Assembly (NCBI RefSeq): GCF_037023755.1
Contig: NZ_CP146100.1
Coordinates: 2,668,501 to 2,732,500 of the forward strand
Length of the DNA stretch: 64,000 bases
Source: Saccharopolyspora sp. SCSIO 74807
GTDB lineage: Bacteria; Actinomycetota; Actinomycetes; Mycobacteriales; Pseudonocardiaceae
Direction of reading: 5' to 3'
The notes below the pieces were generated by a model. The model made no database searches. It saw only the letters and a program-made list of their open reading frames with translations, and was not told the origin of the DNA. Positions 16,624 through 25,287 of this stretch are shown here, in pieces. Positions within the stretch are counted from its first letter, which is position 1. The number at the start of each line of letters is the position of its first letter. Made by a program: the position numbers and the translations under genes.

Positions 16624-18033
16624 TTGAGCAGCAACGAGGACCAGTCGTTCACCCGCGTGCTGGGAAGGGCCGACGTGCTCGCCGTCGCGTTCGGCGCCAT
16701 GATCGGCTTCGGGTGGGTCGTCAAAACCGGGGATTTCGTCGCCACCGCCGGGCCGCTCGGCGCCGCGGTGGCGTTCCTCGCCGGCGGCGCGGTGATCGGG
16801 CTGGTCGGCCTCACCTACGCCGAACTGGTCTCCGCCATGCCTGCCGCCGGCGGTGCGCACAACTACGTGCTGCGCGGGCTCGGCGGCCGCGCCGGGTTCG
16901 TGACGTCGTGGACCTTGGTGCTCGGTTACGTCTCGGTCGTCGCCTTCGAGGCCGTGGCGTTGCCGCAGAGCGTGCAGTACATCTTCCCCGGCGTGCTGAC
17001 CGGGAAGCTGTGGTCGGTGGCCGGGGACGACGTGTTCGCCGTCTGGGTCGCCGTCGGCATCGGCGGTGCGGTGATCATGACGTTGCTCAACTACGTCGGG
17101 GTGCGGCCCGCGGCGGTGTTCCAGAGCATCACCGTGCTGTTCCTGCTCGCGGTCGGGGCGACGCTGCTGCTCGGCGCGGCCGTCGGCGGGGAGACCGGGA
17201 ACCTGCGGCCGCTGGTCTCGGGAGGGCTCGGCGGGGTCTTCAGCGTGCTGGTGGCGGTGCCGTTCCTGATGGTCGGGTTCGACGTCATCCCGCAGTCCGC
17301 CGCGGAGATCAAGCTGCCGGTGCAGCAGATCGGCAAGCTGCTGGTGATCTCGGTCGGACTGGCGACCGCCTGGTACGTGCTGGTCGTGCTCACCGCGGGT
17401 ACCGCGCTGCCCGCTTCCGCGCTGGGGAACTCCGAACTGGCCGTGGGCGACGCGATGACGCAGTTGTGGCACAGCCGCACGATGGGCAACGTCCTGGTGC
17501 TCGGCGGCATCGCGGGAATCCTCAGCAGCTGGAACGGTTTCCTGATCGGAGCGAGCAGGCTGCTCTACGCGATGGCGAACTCCGGGATGCTGCCGCAGTG
17601 GTTCGGCAGGCTGCACCCCCGGTTCCGCACCCCGGGCAACGCCGTGCTGTTCATCGGCGCCCTGTCGCTGTTCGCGCCGCTGTTCGGGGAGCAGGCGCTG
17701 ACCTGGCTGCTGAACTCGGGCAGCTTCGCGATCATCCTCGCCTACCTGGCCGTCGCGGCCGGTTTCCTGGCGCTGCGCCACCGGGAACCGGACATGCCGC
17801 GGCCGTTCCGGGTGCGCGGCGGGCGGACCGTCGGCGGGCTGGCCGCCGCGCTCAGCTTCGGGCTGGCCGTGCTGTTCCTGCCGGGGATGCCCAGCGGGCT
17901 GGTGTGGCCCTACGAATGGATCGTCCTGGTTTTCTGGGCGCTGCTCGGACTCGTGTTCTTCGTGCGGATGCCGCGGATCGCCGCGGGGCCGGAAGCGGAG
18001 CACCAGCTGCGCGCCGCCACCGGCCGCACCTGA
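16624..18033 (+). CDS. APC-family amino acid permease
   Basis: A 469-residue membrane protein with about twelve hydrophobic helices. The first helix contains GAMIGFGWVVKTGDFV, the substrate-binding glycine-rich break of the APC superfamily. The start is a TTG at 16624, supported by AGGGGAG 5 bases upstream. It should import an amino acid or amine by proton symport; the substrate is not evident. It is a single gene between repeat copy A and the convergent TetR gene, whose end abuts its stop (18033/18034). Confidence 0.9.
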   Translation: MSSNEDQSFTRVLGRADVLAVAFGAMIGFGWVVKTGDFVATAGPLGAAVAFLAGGAVIGLVGLTYAELVSAMPAAGGAHNYVLRGLGGRAGFVTSWTLVLGYVSVVAFEAVALPQSVQYIFPGVLTGKLWSVAGDDVFAVWVAVGIGGAVIMTLLNYVGVRPAAVFQSITVLFLLAVGATLLLGAAVGGETGNLRPLVSGGLGGVFSVLVAVPFLMVGFDVIPQSAAEIKLPVQQIGKLLVISVGLATAWYVLVVLTAGTALPASALGNSELAVGDAMTQLWHSRTMGNVLVLGGIAGILSSWNGFLIGASRLLYAMANSGMLPQWFGRLHPRFRTPGNAVLFIGALSLFAPLFGEQALTWLLNSGSFAIILAYLAVAAGFLALRHREPDMPRPFRVRGGRTVGGLAAALSFGLAVLFLPGMPSGLVWPYEWIVLVFWALLGLVFFVRMPRIAAGPEAEHQLRAATGRT

Positions 18034-18654
18034 TCAGGGGTTCTGCAGCGGGAAGCCCGCCAGGCCCTTCCACGCCAGCGTGGAGATCAGCCCGATCGCC
18101 TCGTCGCGCTGCACCGAGCTCGTCTCGTCCAGCCAGTAGCGGGCCGTGACCTGGCTGAGCCCCACCAGGCCGAACGCCAGCAGCCGCGCCCGTTCCGGTT
18201 CCAGCCCCGCGTCCGCGGTGACGGCCTCGGCCACCGCGTCCACGCATGCCGAAAGCGCGCCGTCCACGGCGCGGTCAACCGCCGGTTCGCCGCGCAGGTC
18301 GGACTCGAAGACCAGCCGGAACGCCTGCCCCTCGGCGTCGACGAACTCGAACAGCGCGCCAACCGCGGCCCGCACCCGGTGCTTGTTGTCCGGATTGGAC
18401 TCGATCGATTCCCGCACCCGGCGCACCAGTTCGCCGCCGTGCGTTTCGACCAGCGCCAGGTACAGCTCCAGCTTGCCGGGGAAGTGCTGGTAGAGGACCG
18501 GCTTGCTGACACCCGCGTGCTCGGCGATGTCGTCCATCGCCGCCGCGTGATAGCCGTTGGTGACGAACACGTGCTGAGCAGCCGTGAGCAGTTGCGCCCG
18601 GCGTGCGTCCCGGGGCAGCCGGACTCCTCGACTCGGCTGCGCGGTCTCCGTCAT
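18034..18654 (-). CDS. TetR-family regulator (Rv3208-like)
   Basis: HTH motif MDDIAEHAGVSKPVLYQHF at about residues 39-57, followed by a typical TetR_C-type domain ending GLVGLSQVTARYWLDE. The ATG at 18654 is preceded by GGAGG with 6-base spacing; 206 aa. The same position in M. tuberculosis is occupied by Rv3208 as I recall. It is divergent from an alpha/beta hydrolase gene, with a palindromic candidate operator between them. The sequence of its HTH is close to that of the other TetR at 13582, suggesting related operators. Confidence 0.93.
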   Translation of the reverse strand: MTETAQPSRGVRLPRDARRAQLLTAAQHVFVTNGYHAAAMDDIAEHAGVSKPVLYQHFPGKLELYLALVETHGGELVRRVRESIESNPDNKHRVRAAVGALFEFVDAEGQAFRLVFESDLRGEPAVDRAVDGALSACVDAVAEAVTADAGLEPERARLLAFGLVGLSQVTARYWLDETSSVQRDEAIGLISTLAWKGLAGFPLQNP

Positions 18655-18709
18655 GCCTGCCTCCACCCCTTCTGCGGCCTGATCGGGGTCTCCGATTCGC
18701 GAAGCACAA

Positions 18710-18727
18710 CTTTACTCGCCGGTAAAG
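18710..18727. promoter_or_regulatory. Candidate TetR operator
   Basis: Arms CTTTAC (18710-18715) and GTAAAG (18722-18727) with a 6-base TCGCCG spacer. It lies between the divergent TetR (start 18654) and hydrolase (start 18782) genes and shares the TTACTCG core with the operator at 14359. Confidence 0.6.
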
Positions 18728-18781
18728 GATGCCTTCGACCTCATCCGGCGGCCAATCCCCGCACGGGGCCATGCTGGGTTC

Positions 18782-19792
18782 ATGCGTGCCGGAACACAGC
18801 GCGATCGGGCGGCGACCCCGCGACCGGAGCTGACCAGGGTGCCGATGCGGCCCGGGACGGACGGCGAGCTGTCCGGAGCGCTCGCACCCGGCCGCCGGGT
18901 GCGACTGTCCACCCGGCACGGACCGGTCACGGTTCATCTGCGCGAAACCGCCGGGTCGCCTTCCCGCGCCGAGACCGCGGTGTACCTGCACGGGCTGGCC
19001 GGGTCGGCGACGAACTGGACGGACCTGGCCGAGCTGCTGTCGGTGCGGTTGCGCGGCATCGCGGTCGACCTGCCCGGCTTCGGCCGCTCCGAACCGCCCG
19101 GCTGGTTCGACTACACCGGTGAGCAGCACGCGCACGTCGTGATCCGGCTGCTGGAAGAGCTCGGCGCCGGTGCGGTGCACCTGCTGGGCAACTCCTTCGG
19201 CGGTGCGGTCGCGGTGCTGGTCGCGGTCCGCAGGCCGGACCTGGTCGCGTCGCTGACCTTGGTGTCCCCGGCCGTGCCGGACCTGCGGCCGGACCCGCGG
19301 CGGATGTCCGACCCGCGGCTGCCGCTGACCCGGTTGCCGCTGCTCGGCCCGGTGGTGCGCCGCAAGCTGGCCGCCATGCCCGCGCACGAGCGGACGCGGC
19401 AGTTGCTGCGGCTGTGCTTCGCCGAGCCGGAGGCCGTGCCGCCGAGCCACATCGAGGTCGCGGTCGAGGAGTTCCGGGAGCGCGCCGGACTCGCGTGGGC
19501 GGAGGTCGCGCTCGGGCGCACCACGACCGAGCTGATGCGCACCTGGCTGCTGCCGCCGTGGCGTTCCCCGTGGCTGCTGCTGCCGCAGGTTTCGGCGCCG
19601 AGCCTGGTGGTGTGGGGCCGCGAGGACCGGGTGCTCGGCATCCGCAAGGCGCCGCGGACCGCGCGGGACCTGCCGCGCGGGCGGCTGCTGGTGCTGCCGC
19701 GAACCGGCCATGTGGCGCAGATGGAGCGTCCGCGGGTGCTCGCCAAGGCGGTGCTCGGGATGCTCGACGAGATCGATGCGCACCGTTGGTGA
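18782..19792 (+). CDS. Alpha/beta hydrolase
   Basis: Signature elements: YLHGLAGSATNW (oxyanion region), DLPGFGRSEPP, nucleophile elbow GNSFGG with the serine in a GxSxG context, an acidic residue in VVWGREDRVLG, and the histidine in PRTGHVAQMERP. The family match is to soluble hydrolases with a small helical lid. The first 30 residues are basic and probably disordered; a second start at 18845 would remove most of them. It is divergent from the TetR gene and likely its target. The predicted role is hydrolysis of an ester or related bond; no substrate is evident. Confidence 0.88.
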   Translation: MRAGTQRDRAATPRPELTRVPMRPGTDGELSGALAPGRRVRLSTRHGPVTVHLRETAGSPSRAETAVYLHGLAGSATNWTDLAELLSVRLRGIAVDLPGFGRSEPPGWFDYTGEQHAHVVIRLLEELGAGAVHLLGNSFGGAVAVLVAVRRPDLVASLTLVSPAVPDLRPDPRRMSDPRLPLTRLPLLGPVVRRKLAAMPAHERTRQLLRLCFAEPEAVPPSHIEVAVEEFRERAGLAWAEVALGRTTTELMRTWLLPPWRSPWLLLPQVSAPSLVVWGREDRVLGIRKAPRTARDLPRGRLLVLPRTGHVAQMERPRVLAKAVLGMLDEIDAHRW

Positions 19793-19887
19793 CCGCCGAT
19801 CCCGAATCGGGTGATCTTTGCGGGCGTACCGGACACCGCAGGCCATGGTCTCGATCGGGGATCGCGTCCTTGTGGGACGCTGGAGCC

Positions 19888-20973
19888 GTGCCGCGCCCGA
19901 GACGACCACGAAACAGTGCCGCAGGACGCTCGGGAGCGTCGCGGGACGCCGAGAGTCCGCAGCGCGCACCGGGAACGGACGCGCCCGGAAGAGACGAGCC
20001 GCTCGCCGCGTCGTGGCGGCCGTTGCCGGAATCCGACGACTTCGACGGCCTCGAGGACGAAGCCGACGACGCGCCCGCGCGCCGCACGCGGAACCGGCGG
20101 TGGTCGTTCCAGGGCTGGCGCATTTACGCGGTACCGCTGCTGATCGTGATCACCGCCCTCGCGGTGTTCCAGGTCGCCGACCCGGGCGCCGGGCCCGCCG
20201 ACGGCTCCCGAGCGCAGGCGCCGAACGTTGCGGAGGCGCCGGTGGTCACCGAAGCGCCGCCCGGGCAGACCTACGACCCGAACATGTTCTCCGCGGAGCT
20301 GCCGCCCGGTGCGCCGGTACCGGAGATCGGCGGCCGCACCTACGAGGTGCTGCCCGGAACCGCGCCGCGCGTCGGCTCCGGCGAGCTCTACCGCTACACC
20401 GTCGAAGCGGAGGTCGGCGTCCGGCTGGCCGAGGGCAACGACACCTTCGCCCAGCTCACCCAGCAGACCTTGGCCGACCCGCGGAGCTGGACCCACCCGG
20501 AGGCCGGGAGCTCGGAAAGCGGCGGACAGAACGGGGGAGTCGCGCTGGAGCGGGTGGACGGCGCGAGCTCGCCGGACTTCCGGGTCACGCTGGTGAGCCA
20601 GAACACCGCGCGGGAGATCTGCGGCTACGGCAACGGCCTGCCGTTCGACACTTCCTGCCGCATCGGCGACCGCGTCTACATCAACGCCGCGCGGTGGGTC
20701 CGGGGCGCGGTGGCGTTCGAGGGCGACATCGGCACGTACCGCCGCTATGCGATCAACCACGAGGTCGGCCACGTCTTCGGCAACGGGCACGTGCCGTGCG
20801 GGCAGCAGGGCGGGCTGGCGCCGGTGATGATGCAGCAGACCTTCAGCACCTCGAACAACGAGCTGCGCGAGCTGAACAAAGCGGTGCCGCAGGGCACCGA
20901 GATCCCCGCGAACGGCTTCGTCTGCAAGCCCAACGCCTGGCCGTTCCCGGTGGGCGGGCCGCCCGGACCGTGA
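19888..20973 (+). CDS. DUF3152 membrane-anchored metalloprotease-like protein (Rv3207c-like)
   Basis: The start is uncertain; GTG at 19888 gives 361 aa. A disordered, charged N-terminus of about 70 residues precedes one transmembrane helix (YAVPLLIVITALAVFQVA). The extracytoplasmic domain is DUF3152. At residues 291-301 it carries HEVGHVFGNGH, which is the extended zinc-binding pattern HExxHxxGxxH, with methionines at about 314-315 (PVMMQQT) that could form a Met-turn. Three cysteines lie before and three after the motif. These features point to an active zinc protease outside the membrane. In M. tuberculosis the homologue lies beside moeZ, as here. Confidence 0.82.
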   Translation: MPRPRRPRNSAAGRSGASRDAESPQRAPGTDAPGRDEPLAASWRPLPESDDFDGLEDEADDAPARRTRNRRWSFQGWRIYAVPLLIVITALAVFQVADPGAGPADGSRAQAPNVAEAPVVTEAPPGQTYDPNMFSAELPPGAPVPEIGGRTYEVLPGTAPRVGSGELYRYTVEAEVGVRLAEGNDTFAQLTQQTLADPRSWTHPEAGSSESGGQNGGVALERVDGASSPDFRVTLVSQNTAREICGYGNGLPFDTSCRIGDRVYINAARWVRGAVAFEGDIGTYRRYAINHEVGHVFGNGHVPCGQQGGLAPVMMQQTFSTSNNELRELNKAVPQGTEIPANGFVCKPNAWPFPVGGPPGP

Positions 20974-21232
20974 TTTCGGCCGCTCCGGCGGTCTGCGCCC
21001 TCTCGGATTCTGGGAGTGTTCCGGGAGCCGGGAAGAGCACCGGCCGGACTCGCGTTGCACCTTTCGCGACGGATCGGCCCGGCCCGCTCGACGACCTGGC
21101 CGAGCAATGAACTCGCCGACCGAAAACGAGCCGGCCGAGCGGGTCGGCGTGCCCGACCGCGGCGCGAACGCTCGCCCGGCGCGCGCGAAAGCGGCGCCGC
21201 GGCGAGGTGAGAACACTGAGGAGGAGCTGGGA

Positions 21233-22414
21233 ATGTCCGGCGATGCAGCCCAGGCAACGCTACCGCCGCTGGTGGAACCGGCCGCGGAGCTGACCAAGGA
21301 AGAGGTCGCCCGCTACAGCCGCCACCTGATCATCCCGGACGTCGGGATGGCCGGGCAGAAGCGGCTGAAGAACGCGCGGGTCCTGATCATCGGAGCAGGC
21401 GGGCTCGGCAGCCCGGCGATGCTGTACCTGGCCGCGGCCGGGGTCGGCACCATCGGCATCGTGGAGTTCGACCACGTCGACGAGTCGAACCTGCACCGCC
21501 AGGTGATCCACGGCCAGTCCGACCTGGGGCGGCCGAAGGCGGAGTCGGCGCGCGACTCGATCGCCGAGATCAACCCGTTCGTCCAGGTGAACCTGCACCA
21601 GGTGCACCTGTCCTCGGACAACGCGCTGGACATCTTCGCCGACTACGACCTGATCCTGGACGGCACCGACAACTTCGCCACCCGGTACCTGGTCAACGAC
21701 GCGGCGGTGCTGTCCGGCAAGCCCTACGTGTGGGGTTCGATCTTCCGGTTCGAGGGCCAGGTCAGCGTGTTCTGGGACAAGTACGGCCCGAACTACCGCG
21801 ACCTGTACCCGGAGCCGCCGCCGCCCGGGATGGTGCCGTCCTGCGCCGAAGGCGGCGTGCTCGGCGTGCTGTGCGCGTCCATCGGCTCGGTCATGAGCAC
21901 CGAGGCGATCAAGCTCATCACCGGCATCGGCGAGAGCCTGCTGGGCCGCCTGATGATCTACGACGGGCTGGAGATGAGCTACCGCACCGTCAAGATCCGC
22001 AAGGACCCGAACGCGGAGCCGATCAACGAGCTGATCGACTACGAGGCGTTCTGCGGCGTGGTCTCGGACGACGCGCAGCAGGCGGCGGTGAACAGCACGA
22101 TCACCCCGCGCGAGCTCAAGGACAAGTTCGACCGCGGTGACGAGTTCCAGTTGGTCGACGTCCGGGAGCCGCACGAGTACGAGATCGTCAAGATCGACGG
22201 CTCGACGCTGATCCCGAAGGACCGCATCCTCTCCGGCGAGGCGCTGTCCGAACTGCCGCAGGACAAGCAGATCGTGTTGCACTGCAAGTCCGGCGGGCGT
22301 TCCGCGGAGGCGCTCTCGGCGCTGCACAAGGCAGGTTTCTCGGACGCGGTGCACGTCGGCGGCGGCGTGCTCGGCTGGGCCAACGAGGTGGACCAGAGCC
22401 TGCCGACCTACTGA
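21233..22414 (+). CDS. moeZ: Adenylyltransferase/sulfurtransferase MoeZ
   Basis: The N-terminal domain is a MoeB/ThiF-type E1-like enzyme: nucleotide site IIGAGGLGSPAM, then the adenylation residues DGTDNFATRY and the conserved cysteine in VPSCAEGG. The C-terminal domain is a rhodanese with the catalytic cysteine in LHCKSGGRS. The enzyme activates ubiquitin-like sulfur carriers (such as CysO and MoaD) by adenylation and then thiocarboxylates them, feeding cysteine and molybdopterin synthesis. ATG at 21233 behind GAGGAG, 393 aa, normal length. The preceding DUF3152 and following TIGR02569 genes match the mycobacterial order. Confidence 0.95.
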   Translation: MSGDAAQATLPPLVEPAAELTKEEVARYSRHLIIPDVGMAGQKRLKNARVLIIGAGGLGSPAMLYLAAAGVGTIGIVEFDHVDESNLHRQVIHGQSDLGRPKAESARDSIAEINPFVQVNLHQVHLSSDNALDIFADYDLILDGTDNFATRYLVNDAAVLSGKPYVWGSIFRFEGQVSVFWDKYGPNYRDLYPEPPPPGMVPSCAEGGVLGVLCASIGSVMSTEAIKLITGIGESLLGRLMIYDGLEMSYRTVKIRKDPNAEPINELIDYEAFCGVVSDDAQQAAVNSTITPRELKDKFDRGDEFQLVDVREPHEYEIVKIDGSTLIPKDRILSGEALSELPQDKQIVLHCKSGGRSAEALSALHKAGFSDAVHVGGGVLGWANEVDQSLPTY

Positions 22415-22511
22415 TCGAGGGTTTTCGGAAGCGGTGCCGGTTGCCCGGTGCCGCCGAAGGGTCGGAGCGAGCAGCGGTGCTGCCGCTCGGCCGAACGGAA
22501 TCCCGTCCGCG

Positions 22512-22543
22512 ACGGCCCGGCGCCCAACGTGGTGCCGGGCCGT
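22512..22543 (+). terminator. Hairpin after moeZ
   Basis: Arms ACGGCCCGGC (22512-22521) and GCCGGGCCGT (22534-22543), 12-base loop, followed by TCGCG. It lies about 100 bases after moeZ and before the TIGR02569 start. Confidence 0.55.
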
Positions 22544-22631
22544 TCGCGTGCCGGGCCGTTGGTCATCGACCTGATCACGCTCCCGGAGCGTCGCCCGCCG
22601 ATCGGGGGACGCGGGAGGTAGCGTCTGCGCC

Positions 22632-23429
22632 GTGACTGCAACACCGGAGCCGCCCCCGACGCACGTGCGCGCGGCGTTCGGTGCCCGCGGCGAGGACGCC
22701 GAACTCGTCGACGGCGCCGTCGCCTGGCGTTGCGGCGAGGTCGTGCTCAAACCCGCGGCGAACACCGCCGAGGCGGCGTGGACGGCGCAGACCCTGGACC
22801 TGCTGGAACCGGAAGAGGTGCGGGTCGGTCGCCCGGTGCGATCCACCGACGGCCGCTGGGTGGTGTCCGGCTGGTCGGCCAGCCGGGACATCGCCGGGCG
22901 CCCGGAGCCGCGGCACGACGAGGTCGTGGCCGCGTCGCTGCGGCTGCACACCGCCAGCAACGTGCTGACCCGGCCGAGGTTCCTGGACGCGCGGCAGGAC
23001 ATCTACTCGCTGGCGGACCGGATGTCGTGGGGCGAGGAGGACTACCCGCTGCCGCTGGACAAGGGCGGCCGGCTCTACGACGTGCTTGCGGCGTCGAGGC
23101 GGAAGACGCAGCTGCGACCGCAGGTGGTGCACGGCGACCTGTTCGGCAACGTGCTGTTCGCGGGCAACGCTCCGCCCGGCGTCATCGACTTCACGCCGTT
23201 CTGGCGACCCGCCGAGTGGGCCGCCGCGGTCGCGGTGATCGATGCGTTGTCCTGGGGCGGATCGGATGCGGCGATCGTGGAGCGCTGGTCGCACCTGACG
23301 GATTGGCCGCAGGCGCTGCTGCGCGCGCTGCTGTTCCGGCTCGCGGTGCACGCGCTGCACCCGCGTTCCACGACGCAGTCGCTGGCGGGGCTGGAACACG
23401 CGTCCCAGATGGTCCTCGAAGTCCTCTGA
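22632..23429 (+). CDS. TIGR02569 family protein (Rv3205c-like)
   Basis: A 265-residue protein with the pattern of the actinobacterial TIGR02569 family, which resembles aminoglycoside phosphotransferases. Diagnostic stretches are VVHGDLFGNVLF, containing the HGD and N of the kinase catalytic loop, and GVIDFTPFWRP with the metal-binding aspartate. The N-terminal lobe has EVVLKPAANTAE, where the lysine would bind ATP. It may thus be a small-molecule kinase, but no substrate is known. The GTG at 22632 follows a GGGAGG at some distance. Downstream is the HemD-like gene. Confidence 0.82.
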   Translation: MTATPEPPPTHVRAAFGARGEDAELVDGAVAWRCGEVVLKPAANTAEAAWTAQTLDLLEPEEVRVGRPVRSTDGRWVVSGWSASRDIAGRPEPRHDEVVAASLRLHTASNVLTRPRFLDARQDIYSLADRMSWGEEDYPLPLDKGGRLYDVLAASRRKTQLRPQVVHGDLFGNVLFAGNAPPGVIDFTPFWRPAEWAAAVAVIDALSWGGSDAAIVERWSHLTDWPQALLRALLFRLAVHALHPRSTTQSLAGLEHASQMVLEVL

Positions 23430-23491
23430 CACCCGGATTCCCGGTAGGTGCGGGTGGGCTGATCGGTCCAGCGGGGTGTGAGGATGGGGCG

Positions 23492-24325
23492 ATGGAAGCG
23501 AGCTCCGAGGAACGTCCGCTGCACGGGTTCACCGTGGGGATCACCGCCGAGCGCAAGGCCGCCGAACTGGGTTCGTTGCTGCAGCGGCGCGGCGCGGCGG
23601 TGCGCTACGGGGCCGCGATGCACACGGTTCCCGCACCGGACGACGGCGAGCTGATCGCGGCCACCGATGCCGTGCTGGCCGAGCCCGTGCACTACGTGGT
23701 CGCGGTGACCGGCTCGGGATTCCGCGGCTGGCTGGAGGCCGCCGAGCGGCGCGGTATGGGCGAACGTCTCAAGCAGCACTTGGGCGAGGCGGAACTGCTC
23801 GCCCGCGGTGCCAAGGCCAGCGGCGCGATCCGCGGTGCCGGGCTGCGGGAATCGTGGACCGCGCCGTCCGAGGAGATGCCGGAGACGCTGGAGCACCTGC
23901 TGCTCCGCGGTGTCGAGGGCAAGCGCGTGGTCGTGCAGCTGCACGGCGATCCGATGAGCGAATTCCGGGAGAAGCTGCGCGCTGCGGGCGCCGAAGTGCT
24001 GCCGATCGTGGTGTACCGCTGGGAGGACCCGGCCGACCTGCCCGCGCTGGACGCGCTGATCGACGCGGTGATCGCCGGAGAGATCGACGCGCTGCCGTTC
24101 ACCAGCGCGCCCGCAGCGACGAACTTCCTGATGCGGGCGGAGCGGACCGGACGCGGTGAACGGTTGTTGACCGCCTTGCGGGAGAAGGTGTTCATCGCCT
24201 GCGTGGGGCAGGTGACCGCGGCACCGATCACCCGCGCCGGACTGCCCTGCTCGACGCCGGAGCGGGCGCGCACGGCCGCGCTGGTGCGGCTGATCGCCGA
24301 CGAACTTCCGGATCGCCGCCGCTGA
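23492..24325 (+). CDS. Uroporphyrinogen-III synthase-like protein
   Basis: The sequence has the HemD fold: GFTVGITAERKAAELGSLL at the N-terminus, a second Rossmann-like half with VLPIVVYRWEDP, and the loop ALPFTSAPAATNFL. Free-standing HemD cyclises and rearranges hydroxymethylbilane to uroporphyrinogen III in heme and cobalamin synthesis. Here there is no other tetrapyrrole gene nearby. The ATG at 23492 follows GAGG, and the length of 277 aa is normal. In actinobacteria such HemD-like proteins are often paralogues with an additional DNA-binding domain, which is not present here. Confidence 0.78.
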   Translation: MEASSEERPLHGFTVGITAERKAAELGSLLQRRGAAVRYGAAMHTVPAPDDGELIAATDAVLAEPVHYVVAVTGSGFRGWLEAAERRGMGERLKQHLGEAELLARGAKASGAIRGAGLRESWTAPSEEMPETLEHLLLRGVEGKRVVVQLHGDPMSEFREKLRAAGAEVLPIVVYRWEDPADLPALDALIDAVIAGEIDALPFTSAPAATNFLMRAERTGRGERLLTALREKVFIACVGQVTAAPITRAGLPCSTPERARTAALVRLIADELPDRRR

Positions 24326-24397
24326 GCGATCCGGCCGGGCAGGCGGACCGGACCAGGCGGAGTCGCAACCTGCGCGAGCCGGCTCCAGCCGGGCAGG

Positions 24398-24688
24398 TCA
24401 GTCGGCTCCCCAGCGGTACCGGCGCATGTCGATCCGCGCTCCGTCGGCCAGCACGCCCTCGGCCCGCAGCCGGGTCAGCTGCTCCTGACGCAGGTGATCG
24501 GCCGGGGTTCCGTTCGAGCGCAGCACCCGGTGCCATGGCAGGTCGGCGCCGTCCTCGGCGAGGATCCGGCCCACCAGGCGGGCCGAGCGCAGCCCGGCGA
24601 GCTCGGCGACGTCGCCGTAGGCCAGCACCGAGCCGGGCGGGATCGAAGCGACCACGGCGCGCACCGTTTCGAGCGTTTCCTCGTTCAC
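24398..24688 (-). CDS. Alkyltransferase-like (ATL) DNA-binding protein
   Basis: A 96-residue MGMT-type DNA-binding domain. The active-site motif PCHR of O6-alkylguanine transferases is replaced by PWHR (LPWHRVLRSNG), the defining feature of ATL proteins. ATLs flip and bind alkylated guanine and hand the lesion to nucleotide excision repair. The helix-turn-helix YGDVAELAGLRSARLVGRIL is intact. The GTG at 24688 starts it. M. tuberculosis Rv3204 has the same location as I recall. The gene is downstream of the cvn-like operon on the same strand, 123 bases away, but is probably a separate unit. Confidence 0.9.
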   Translation of the reverse strand: MNEETLETVRAVVASIPPGSVLAYGDVAELAGLRSARLVGRILAEDGADLPWHRVLRSNGTPADHLRQEQLTRLRAEGVLADGARIDMRRYRWGAD

Positions 24689-24810
24689 GCGGGCAGTTTC
24701 CCAGCCCGCGGACCGGCCGTGTCGTGGAACCCGCGGTTGCCGAGGCGGTGGTTCTCCGACGCCAGCAGGCCGCTTCGCGCGGCTGCCCGCGGAGCACCGT
24801 GATCAACCGT

Positions 24811-25287
24811 TCAAAGCCGCCGGATGCCGTCCAGGACGGCTTGCAGCAGCGCCTGGTCCGGCTCGCGCGTCGGCGCGAGCGGAACCGCGAGTTCGCCGCT
24901 GTGCAGCAGATCCGCCACCAGCACCGTCGCGACCATCACCGGCACCTCCAGCGCGGCCGCGAGATCGCCGATCGAAGCTGGCTTGCGGCACAGCCGCAGG
25001 ATCCGCTCGTGATCCGCGCTCCACTCTGCCGAATCGGCCGCGTGCGGTGGGGCCGAATCCGCCGCGTCCGGGGTGGGATCGGCCGCGTCCGACGGGACCG
25101 GCTCAGCCGCGTGCCGCGGCGTCGGACCGGCCGTGCGCGGCGGGTCGCCGGTCGCCACGACCAGCGTCGTCCGGTGCAGCTCGATCTCGTCCGCACGAGT
25201 GCGGCCCCGCGTCATCGCGTACGGCCGCACCAGCGGTCCGGCGGCGCTGTCCCGCCAGCCGCCCGTCGTGCACTGCCGCGTGATCAT
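24811..25287 (-). CDS. DUF742 protein (CvnC-like)
   Basis: The C-terminal half carries the DUF742 winged-helix pattern: HERILRLCRKPASIGDLAAALEVP, then VATVLVADLLHSG. In conservons the DUF742 protein sits between the roadblock protein and the GTPase and relays the kinase signal. Here the middle of the protein is an Ala/Asp/Pro-rich linker with repeated AADP-like units. The ATG at 25287 overlaps the stop of the roadblock gene (ATGA), giving tight translational coupling. The start of the protein (GGWRDSAAGPLVRPYAM) matches the family's conserved N-terminus. Confidence 0.88.
   Translation of the reverse strand: MITRQCTTGGWRDSAAGPLVRPYAMTRGRTRADEIELHRTTLVVATGDPPRTAGPTPRHAAEPVPSDAADPTPDAADSAPPHAADSAEWSADHERILRLCRKPASIGDLAAALEVPVMVATVLVADLLHSGELAVPLAPTREPDQALLQAVLDGIRRL

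Noticed and set aside
20974-21232. Candidate short gene between DUF3152 and moeZ
   Set aside because: The frames here begin without ribosome sites and encode only Arg/Ala/Gly-rich sequence. The longer moeZ frame is only an upstream extension of its real start.
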